A stretch of 64,000 nt of DNA from Corylus avellana (Eukaryota; Streptophyta; Magnoliopsida; Fagales; Betulaceae), in NCBI RefSeq assembly GCF_901000735.1, contig NC_081548.1, forward strand, positions 8,245,468-8,309,467, written 5' to 3'. The first letter of the stretch is position 1. Each line of letters begins with the position of its first letter. This document shows positions 56,575 to 64,000 of this stretch, piece after piece. The notes below the pieces were generated by a model that was not told the DNA's origin, did not search any database, and saw only the letters and a program-made list of their open reading frames with translations. The position numbers were made by a program, and so were the translations under genes.

Positions 56575-56835
56575 CAAAAGGCCGACAACGGGCCAAACTC
56601 CAAAAAGGGCCGATAACGGGTTAGGGCTGACAACGAGCCAAACTTCAAAAGGGGCCGACAACGGGCCAAAATCCAAAAGGGGCCGACAACGGGCCAAGGC
56701 TGACAATGAGCCAAAAATAAAAGGGGCCAACAACAGGTCAGGGCTGACTATGAGCCAAAAATAAAAAAGGGGCCGACTACGGGCCAGGGCTGACTACGGG
56801 CCAGGGCTGACTATGAGCCAAAAAAAAAAAAAAAA
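56575..56835 (-). repeat. GGCCGACAACGGGCCAA minisatellite (first internal region)
   Basis: Alternating units near GGGGCCGACAACGGGCCAAA and GGGCTGACAATGAGCCAAA, separated by short A-rich spacers, repeat about six times. Several frames stay open through the repeats, which explains the long but meaningless open frames here. Confidence 0.8.
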
Positions 56836-57854
56836 AAAAATGATGCCACTTGGGCGGTTATCAAATCAGGGCATCGAACTTGACCGGCGCGTGGCGCGCG
56901 TGATGTGGTCCACTTGGACCGCTTCTTCTTCCTTTTTTTTTTCTTTTTTTTTTTTACGTCTTTTGTCCCTTCTTTCTTTTCTTTCTCTTTCCTTCATTCA
57001 CCAGTTTCTCCACGCCTGTCTGTCCCCTTCTTTCTTCCTCTTTCTCTGCATATTTTGCTGCAACAGAGATGGCCATGCATGACTGGAGGAAAGAACGCTG
57101 GCATAACCGGAGGAGTAGATCTGGACGGCGCGGAAGCCAAAGACTAAGGCCGGCAGTGGTGGAAGCACTGGTTGCAGGGAGATTTGTGGCGGTGAATCGT
57201 GGAACCGTGGACAGCCGGCAGTGCCGCGGCTGCTTCTGGAGTGACTTGCTAGCAGTGGAAGGTGTCGTTCGGCAGTGACAATGGCTATGGAAGGCGTCGT
57301 TTGGGAGTGGGATGACGCCGGAGAAGGCCAGACGATGGCGCGGCTCTGTCGGATGGAAGGTAGGCTTAATTGGCTGTTGTTGACTGGTGGTGGGCTTTGT
57401 TGTGGTTGTCGGCAAACAGTTTACTTGATCTTGTGATGGCAGGTTGGATCGGACGATTGTTATGGAAAACAATCGGATTGACGGACAGAAACATGGGGTG
57501 GTTATCAAATCGGGGCACCGAACTTGACTGGCGCGTGGCGCGCGTGATGTGGTCCACTTGGACCGCTTCTTCTTTCTTTTTTTTTTTTTTTTTTTTTTTT
57601 TTTCACTTGGCTGACACCATCTCTTTTCTCCCTTTTCTTTTCTTTCTTTTCTCTCTCCTCACTCCACGCCACATGCAGGCTTGCAGCACCTTTCTTTTTT
57701 TTTTTTTTTTCACCAGTTTCTCCACGCCTGTCCCCTTCTTTCTTCCTCTTTCTCNNNNNNNNNNNNNNNNNNNNNNNNNNNNNNNNNNNNNNNNNNNNNN
57801 NNNNNNNNNNNNNNNNNNNNNNNNNNNNNNNNNNNNNNNNNNNNNNNNNNNNNN
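56836..57854 (-). other. Rest of the first internal region, with gap
   Basis: A block GGCGCGTGGCGCGCGTGATG with T- and C-runs at 56885-57050 is repeated at 57530-57750. Between them is a GC-richer stretch (57070-57480) of unknown origin. A 100-N gap (57755-57854) ends exactly at the LTR start, so the primer site is hidden. Confidence 0.6.
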
Positions 57855-58184
57855 TGTTGAAATAATGATTATGAGGGAATATAAGCGAAAACAATATAGA
57901 AAATAAATACAAAGAACTTACGGGTGGTTCGGTGTTAGACACCTACGTTCACTACTCGGAATACCCCTAAGGGCTACATTGTGCTCATTAACTTAATTTG
58001 TCTACAATACAAAGGTCCCTATTTATAGGGTAATGTCTAAATATAAGTTCGGTAATCAAATCCCCTTGATTTGATTACAATCCCAATATATGATTACAAT
58101 TAACTCATAAATAAAGAATATTTCGATATCAGCATAATTATGGAATATATGGAAAATATAATATATTTTCCATATATTCTAACA
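57855..58184 (-). repeat. Family-2 LTR b
   Basis: 330 bp, same ends as LTR a, with a few substitutions (for example TATGAGGG for TATGGGGG). Confidence 0.9.
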
Positions 58185-58191
58185 TCTCCCC

Positions 58192-58230
58192 TCAAACTCA
58201 AGGTGGAATATTCTGGAACCTTGAGTTTGA
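58192..58230 (-). other. Hairpin beside the polypurine tract (copy 4)
   Basis: TCAAACTCAAGGT (58192-58204) pairs perfectly with ACCTTGAGTTTGA (58218-58230). The loop differs from copy 3 at a few bases while the stem is unchanged. Confidence 0.82.
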
Positions 58231-59124
58231 AATCTGAAACAATGATGACAGCGGTGGTGGAGGCAGGGAACGGGCCGTAGATAATGACGACTACCGGAAG
58301 AGATAGAGGCTGGCGGGCGGCTAGCGACTGCTGCAGATGGCTGGTGAATGCAGATTCAAAAGGCCTGACAACGGGCCAAACTCCAAAATGGGCCGACAAC
58401 GGGCCAGGGCTGACAATGAGCCAAACTTCAAAAGGGCCCGACAACGGGCTAGGGCTGACAACGAGCCAAAAAATAAAAGGGGCCGACAACGGGCCAAGGC
58501 TGACAACGAGCCAAAAATAAAAAAGGGCCGACAACGGGCTAGGACTGACAATGAGCCAAAATTAAAAAAGGGGCCGACTACTGGCCAGGGCTGACTATGA
58601 GCCAAAAATAAAAAGGGCCGACTTGGGCCAAAAATAAAAAGAAAATGAGCCCACTTGGACGGTTATCAGATCGGCGCACCAAATCTGACCGGCGCGTGGG
58701 GCGCGTGATGTGTCCACTTGGACAGCTTCTTCTTCCTTCCCCTTTTTTTTATTTTTTTATTTTTTATTTTTTTTATTTTTTCACTTGGCTGACACCATCT
58801 CTTTTCTCCCTTTTCTTTTCTTTCTTTTCTCTCTCCTCACTCCACGCCACATGCAGGCTTGCAGCACCTTTCTTTTTTTTTTTTTTTTCACCAGTTTCTC
58901 CACGCCTGTCCCCTTCTTTCTTCCTCTTTCTCAGCATGCCGGAGGAAGATGATCTGGTCGTCTCCGGCGATGACTTATCGTGCAACTGTTTCCCTTCTCT
59001 ACATGCGTGAGAGTGGTTTTTTTTTTTTTTTTTTTTTTCAAGAAACAAAACAATAGATTGAAGAAAAATATATAATTCACAGGACCATTAGATCGACTAG
59101 CGTAAGCTAATAGCTCTGATACCA
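58231..59124 (-). other. Second internal region
   Basis: It contains the GGCCGACAACGGGCCAA minisatellite (58360-58630), one GGCGCGTGGGGCGCGTGATG block (58690), T-runs, and the TGGTATCAGAGC primer site (minus strand, 59124-59113). At 940 bp it is shorter than the first because the GGCGCG block is not duplicated. No protein-coding frame is supported. Confidence 0.7.
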
Positions 59125-59454
59125 TGTTGAAATAATGATTATGGGGGAATATAAGCGGAAACAATATAGAAAATAAACACAAAGAACTTACGGGTGGTTC
59201 TGTGTTAGACACCTACGTCCACCACTCGGAATACCCCTAAGGGCTACATTGTGCTCATTAACTTTATTTGTCTACAATACAAAGGTCCCTATTTATAGGG
59301 TAATGTCTAAATACAAGTTTGGTAATCAAATCCCCTTGATTTGATTACAATCTCAATATATGATTACAATTAACCCATAAATAGAGAATATTTCAATATC
59401 AGCATAATTATGGAATATATGAAAAATATAATATATTTTCCATATATTCTAACA
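59125..59454 (-). repeat. Family-2 LTR c (5' LTR)
   Basis: 330 bp, starts TGTTGAAATAATG and ends TATTCTAACA, followed by the target duplication CGTAC. Confidence 0.9.
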
Positions 59455-59459
59455 CGTAC

Positions 59460-59640
59460 TAAGAGTATTTCCAGCAGACTCCCTATAAGGGAGTCTGTTC
59501 CCTAAGTTTAGGGTATATGTTCAAAAAATCGCAAAAAATATTCTACAGCAGACTCCCTAAATGAACCATAAACATTATGATTGGTATAGTGGAACCCAAT
59601 GTTTTGGGTTCCACTATTGCAATCTTTATGGTTATTAAAA
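59460..59640. mobile_element. Miniature element end (CAGCAGACTCCCT type)
   Basis: GAGTATTTCCAGCAGACTCC and its repeat CTACAGCAGACTCCCTAAAT, with short inverted AAGGGAGTCTGTTCCCT and GGAACCCAATGTTTTGGGTTCC palindromes, are typical of abundant plant miniature elements. It seems to run on into the oxidase 3' flank; the other end was not found. Confidence 0.5.
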
Positions 59641-60022
59641 TATAAAAGTGATTATTAAAATTTATAAAAGTAATAAGAAAGCCTTTTAAAAGGAAAATTC
59701 TTTATTATTACCTATATTAACACGCCACATTTTTAATAAGTAGCATTTTTCACACGTTTCAATATTTAAAAACCGTATAAATTGCATAATTTTAAATTTT
59801 AAATTTTTAAAGAAATCGTATGGACTACTGATCAATTGTCTGTGCTCTTGCATGAGAATGAGAGAGAGGGAGATAGAGATTGCAGATAGAAGATAAGAGT
59901 TGCTCCAGCATAATAAAAGATAAGACGTCAACGAACACAAAATGTTACAAACACATGCAAACGAGTTTTTATTGAATCGGATCATCAATTTATTGAAGAT
60001 AAAAGAGTAGAGTTGAATCTCC
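59641..60022 (-). repeat. Oxidase-gene 3' flank, copied at 14662-15005
   Basis: It lies directly after the oxidase stop codon and holds TCAATAAATTG, a possible poly-A signal, about 30 bases past the stop. The same sequence recurs in opposite orientation after the gap at 14562-14661. Confidence 0.75.
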
Positions 60023-61228
60023 TTAAAAATCTTTGACATTCCCATGAGGATTTTCCTCAAACCTTTGAATCCTGAAGTGTTTTAGCTCCACCCCTTTTGC
60101 CTCCCCAGTAAGCACAAGGTCAGCCAGTATCCTCCCCACCACGGGACCCATCTTGAATCCATGCCCCGAAAACCCACCTCCCATCACAACATCCTTCCCA
60201 AACTCCCCGCCCAAGAAATCAATCACAAAATCCTCATCAGGTGTCATCGAATACATGCACAATTGAGTGGCTACCGGCGCCCCAGAATCAACCAACCCTG
60301 ACATTCTTTCCTCAACCGTTTCTTTCAAACTCCCCAACCCCATTCCCGGCCCCCATGGCCTCTTGTCCTCATCACACGGATACCCGCCATGCACCGCCAC
60401 CTTGATCAACCCCGGATACTCCAACGACGGTATCCCGTATATACATGGCTCCCCATAGCATACAAACGTTGGAAAATCCCCTCCGATTGCATACTTCTCT
60501 TCATTCCCTTCCTTAATCCTCCAATAACACACTGTCGTCTCCAGCGGTTGTATAGGCAGCTCAACCCCACTCACCCTTTTAACCAACTTTCTCGTCCAAG
60601 CTCCGACCGTCACCACGCATTTTTTACCCCAAAACTTTTCCCCATTGCCGGTGTAAACCCACACTCCCCCTTTGACGCCATCGTCTTTTTTAATATCTTT
60701 CACTTCTGTGCCATCCCTTAGAACAGTACCCCTTTGAAACGCTAGCGCTTGGAACATGGACACTGCCTTTGTGGGCTTTATCACCCCGCCGTACTCGGTA
60801 AATACAGCAATCCAATTCTCCGGGATATCGAATCTCCCGGAAAACTTGTTTGCCACTTGCCGGCGGTCGAGAACTTCATGCGAGACGGAGTATTTGTGGC
60901 AAGTTTGTATGATGCCACGTATATTCTTGTCGTGGGAGTCCCCCATGTCGAGATGTCCGGCCTTGAAGTAGACCTTGTACCCGATTTGGGACTCGGCCTC
61001 CTCCCAAAGCTTGTATGACTCGATCACCATCGGAAAGTAGTATTCCTCCGGATAGGTTGCACGTATGACGCGGGACTCGCCGTGGGATGAGCCCCGGTGG
61101 TGCAAGAAATCGAATTGCTCAAGTAGGAGGGTTTTTTGGCCCCTTTTCGCCAGTTGGTAGGCGGTGGAGCTGCCCATGATGCCTGCACCCACCACAATCA
61201 CGTCAAATTCTTCGCCGGAAAGAGCCAT
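60023..61228 (-). CDS. SOX: Sarcosine/pipecolate-oxidase-like FAD protein
   Basis: A single-exon, 401-residue member of the monomeric sarcosine oxidase family, which oxidises sarcosine or L-pipecolate with release of hydrogen peroxide; the plant protein acts in peroxisomes. Seen: the FAD-binding fold VVGAGIMGSSTAY (GxGxxG at residues 14-19) with the acidic Glu37 at the end of strand 2, then HHRGSSHGESRVIRATYP (about 43-60), and Cys324 in QLCMYSMTPDEDFVID, the position of the covalent flavin link. GGGFSGHGFKMGPVVG follows near 350-366. Length is normal for the family and no stop or shift is seen. The start at 61228 gives the expected N-terminus. It ends NVKDF, with no SKL-type peroxisomal signal, so localisation is uncertain or the extreme C-terminus has changed. 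Upstream is a CT-rich leader and, from 61311, duplicated block B. Confidence 0.95.
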   Translation of the reverse strand: MALSGEEFDVIVVGAGIMGSSTAYQLAKRGQKTLLLEQFDFLHHRGSSHGESRVIRATYPEEYYFPMVIESYKLWEEAESQIGYKVYFKAGHLDMGDSHDKNIRGIIQTCHKYSVSHEVLDRRQVANKFSGRFDIPENWIAVFTEYGGVIKPTKAVSMFQALAFQRGTVLRDGTEVKDIKKDDGVKGGVWVYTGNGEKFWGKKCVVTVGAWTRKLVKRVSGVELPIQPLETTVCYWRIKEGNEEKYAIGGDFPTFVCYGEPCIYGIPSLEYPGLIKVAVHGGYPCDEDKRPWGPGMGLGSLKETVEERMSGLVDSGAPVATQLCMYSMTPDEDFVIDFLGGEFGKDVVMGGGFSGHGFKMGPVVGRILADLVLTGEAKGVELKHFRIQRFEENPHGNVKDF

Positions 61229-62078
61229 CTCTCTCTTTCTCTTCTCTCTATCTCTCTTGGGAACAAAGGATAGAATATCTTTGAGGGGACTTTCTGTTTG
61301 GGTTCACGTGGCTAAGCATCATCAATTTATGCATTTAGAAAAACAAAATAATAATAATTCATTTTTCTACGTTTGTCTTCTCTCTCACTCGGCTAGCTAA
61401 TCACATGATCACTACCATTGGTTGCTATTTTTAATTTAATAATTCCATTATTTTGATATTTTCTATGATTTTCATTATTTGTCATCTATTACTTGTCTTG
61501 ATTCTTTTGCTTTCAGTCGCCATCCGTTCCTTGTAAGCAACATTATCATACTAATAGATCCATGGATTTATGTTGCATACCAATTATTGGGAAAAAAAAA
61601 ATTATGGTAAATATTCAACTTATTTAACAAAACATAGGTTAGATTTAATAGAAAATTTTAACAGAGCGGTTAAATTTGTCAAAGATGTATTGCGCAGGGG
61701 CTAAATTATTCAAATTGAAAATATAGGGACTAAATTGCACACTTACATCAAAATCCAAGGGTGATATTTATATCATTTACATCAAAGTCCAAAGGTTATA
61801 TAGATCTTTCAAATTAAAGTAATGCTACTCTTCACACTAGTTGACGTTAGGTATTTTAAGCAGCTGACAAAAGAAGTCACTTAAACTATGCCAACGAGGC
61901 AACGACGTTAGACAATATAAAATAGATGTGAATAATAACATTACTCTTGAAATTAAGTTATACTTCTTAACTTTAAAAACAGATGGACAAATAGTTTTTG
62001 AAGTGAGTTGTTACATCCCTTGTGTACATATCAATGGAGTTTTTTTTTTTTCCCTCATAAAAATAGAGCATGTTGCGC

Positions 62079-62373
62079 TGTTGGAATAAGTGGCTCATAT
62101 TCTACTACTGGCACATTGGGTGTAATTAGTTTATGTGGGCTTGGAGACAAATAAGTTGTGGGGGGTATTTTAGGGTTTTTCAAAATACTTATAATTATGG
62201 TTTTCTTATAAATATGTTATGTTGTAACCCTAAATCATTGAATAAAAAAATATAGCTGCTCTCTCTTGTAGACGTATACACATTGCCGAACACATAAATA
62301 TGTGTCTTGAATCTTTCTTGATCTCTCTTTTCGAATTCCATATTATCCCTCATTGTTATGCACGGTAACAACA
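62079..62373 (+). mobile_element. Solo LTR (copy in B2)
   Basis: Starts TGTTGGAATAAG, ends GGTAACAACA, with perfect 5-bp target duplications TGCGC at 62074-62078 and 62374-62378. The partner at 18259-18567 is at the same position in B1. Confidence 0.85.
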
Positions 62374-63142
62374 TGCGCTAACAAAACAATATCACAAATA
62401 TAGTAAGAATTTCTCCAATCCAAATTTGGTCTATAATTTATTGAACCGTCGCTTTGGCTAACTTGCGGGTAGTAGAGTTTGCCTCCCTTCTAACATAAAC
62501 AATATGCCAATCAAGCATCTTATAAATTTCGATTCGCAACATTAACTATTTGAAACTCATTTTGTCAAATAATTTTTTATTTTTAAGAGTTAGTAAAAGA
62601 ATCTTATCGGCCAAATTAATTAAGACCGTTTGTTTTTCACCAACTTTCTTATAATATATGTTAAAAGAGTTAAATTAATTTTGTGTCCCATTTTTCAAAT
62701 GTTTGAAGGAAGAGAACAAATTGTTATAGTGCGCCAGCTCGGCAAAGAAAAAACGAAATATTTTCTTTGTCGTGCAATGAGCACTTGCTCTCATTGAAGC
62801 CCAATTGAGAGTGATGAGATAGATTAGTTTTTGGAACATGCGTGCTTCGGTCACCATCCATTGCCTCATGCTTCAACCATTTTAACACAATGAAATGAAA
62901 GGACTAATCCTATAAGTCATTTTCAAGTCATTTTTGCATTAGTATTTTTAATTGACTTGACTTTTATAGTAATAGGCCACGCAGATTCAATGGTAGAGAA
63001 AACAAACTTGATCACTAAGTCTTAGCTATAGTATCGTGACATGAGTGCTGCAAAGCATGAGCATTAAGGTCGAAAGAATCTTAAAAAAAAAAAAAACAAA
63101 AACAAAACAAAAAGAAGCAGGAAAAACTTTAGAATGGGTTTC

Positions 63143-63266
63143 CAAGAGGTAGCTCAATCAGCTTGGGATCATGACTTATGAAGCGAAAGTCACTAGTTTA
63201 AATCTTTCTTCTCCTCTTATACAGACATGTCCCCCCCCCCCCCAAAAAAAAAATTAAAAAAAATAG
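63143..63266 (+). mobile_element. tRNA-derived SINE (copy in B2)
   Basis: Same sequence as at 19347, with A-box-like GTAGCTCAATCAGCTTGG and B-box-like CACTAGTTTAAATC. The C-run in the tail is one base longer here. Confidence 0.7.
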
Positions 63267-64000
63267 CATTAGAACGAAATCACCAAATGGCTCACCAACT
63301 CTCTTTTGCCCTTTGTCCACCATTTTCTTTAGTGTTTAAGCTTATAAGATGGTAAGTTTGGAAATGATTCAGGGAAATTCTGATAGGGTTGTAATTTTCT
63401 CTATTTTAACATTAAGAATTTATTTATTTGGACAGAAAATAGAAAAATATTTTCTGTTGAAACTATTTTTTAGCGTTTGGCATGTATGAAAAATTGTTAA
63501 TATATATTTTTTAATATTTTATACAATCATATTAACCTATAAAAATCATTTTTTATTCACAACATAAAAAATATTAATATAAAGTATATATTTAAAAAAA
63601 AATTAGGGTAAGTTTATAATAAATCATTAGGTCAATGCGTGAAAATTAATAATGCTCCCAATTTTATTTTATTTTTTGCTTTTAACTCGTTAAGTTTATC
63701 GAAAAAGTGTTATAAACCCTCCCGTTACATTTTCTTCTAACTTTATAATGTCCGTCAATCCAACCCAATACGCACCGTTTTGCCTGGACAATAAAAAAAT
63801 AGATTCTTATGCTTTTGTTGACATAATCGCAAAGCTGACAGGAGGAAAAATGATGGCCTTCCGTTTTGATGAATATACAATGACTTACTTTGGCCATGAA
63901 CTGGAGGAATAAATTTCAAGTTCCAAGGAAATAAAAACAAGAAGCTCAAAATTTGTGTATATTTGATTCTTTTGGCCTCCTTCTTCTGGGATATATATAT

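Larger units (their letters stand above)
56074..59454 (-). mobile_element. Tandem LTR element array (3 LTRs, 2 internal regions)
   Basis: Three 330-bp LTRs (56074-56403, 57855-58184, 59125-59454) alternate with two internal regions (56404-57854 including a gap, and 58185-59124). The whole is flanked by one 5-bp target duplication, CGTAC, at 56069-56073 and 59455-59459. Sense is on the minus strand: the primer site TGGTATCAGAGC is at 59124-59113 next to the right LTR, and polypurine tracts lie at 56404-56412 and 58185-58193. No gag or pol is seen, so this is a TRIM/LARD-like non-autonomous family. Confidence 0.88.
61311..64000. repeat. Segmental duplication B, copy 2
   Basis: Nearly identical to 17501-20205 and running off the window end. 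It begins 83 bases upstream of the oxidase start codon, so it holds that gene's upstream region. Differences include a 3-base indel at the start, a shorter G-run near 62160 and scattered substitutions. Confidence 0.9.

Noticed and set aside
56398..59212. Many overlapping open frames of 65-184 codons
   Set aside because: They follow the minisatellite, C/T runs and LTR sequence; several frames and both strands are open at once, which indicates repeats rather than genes.
1..64000. CRISPR array, rRNA, operon or phage-like system
   Set aside because: All evidence points to plant nuclear DNA; no regularly spaced repeats of CRISPR type and no rRNA sequence were seen.

Overview
This is a transposon-dense stretch of a plant nuclear genome, most likely a woody eudicot. 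The base composition is AT-rich, and the exons of a TIR-NBS-LRR gene, a phytocyanin, a family-1 glycosyltransferase and a sarcosine-oxidase-like flavoprotein are all dicot-type. Fagales is only a guess. There is no bacterial, organellar or CRISPR signal. Seven runs of N (14562, 16549, 31342, 33598, 38150, 50796, 57755) are assembly gaps; six are exactly 100 N, so their true lengths are unknown.

Layout. 1-4892: copy 1 of a segmental duplication (A1) ending in a glycosyltransferase pseudogene split by a hAT element. 5455-13152: an odd LTR-retrotransposon insertion with two direct LTRs plus a third LTR in inverted orientation. 13743-17500: a Copia gag remnant and foldback elements. 17501-23370: duplication copies B1 and A2, the latter ending in a glycosyltransferase fragment. 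23371-30500: miniature elements, SINEs, TRIMs and a two-exon phytocyanin with a frameshift. 30519-33380: the last three exons of a TNL resistance-like gene whose TIR and NB-ARC exons are absent. 33698-44651: Copia and hAT debris, then a 9.1-kb hAT element (TSD TGCCTAAT) that itself holds a Tat-type Gypsy element. 44660-49306: TRIM/LARD-like LTR units, one of which received a Pack-MULE-like element carrying a cellulose-synthase-like D fragment. 54399-55444: a terminal-inverted-repeat element carrying a truncated ABI4-like AP2/ERF gene. 56074-59454: a three-LTR, two-internal tandem array inside one target-site duplication. 60023-61228: an intact single-exon sarcosine/pipecolate-oxidase-like gene, the only clearly complete host gene. 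61311-64000: duplication copy B2.

How it fits together. The duplicated block seems to have been [oxidase]-B-A-[glycosyltransferase]: B2 adjoins an oxidase gene, B1 adjoins A2, and A1 and A2 both end in the glycosyltransferase. A solo LTR and a SINE lie at the same place in both B copies, so they predate the duplication. The host genes do not form a pathway here. The main story is insertion, nesting and gene-fragment capture. The most interesting signals are two captured host-gene fragments (CSLD and ABI4), the inverted-LTR composite with its shared TSD, the Gypsy-in-hAT nest, and a conserved hairpin beside the polypurine tract of two LTR families.
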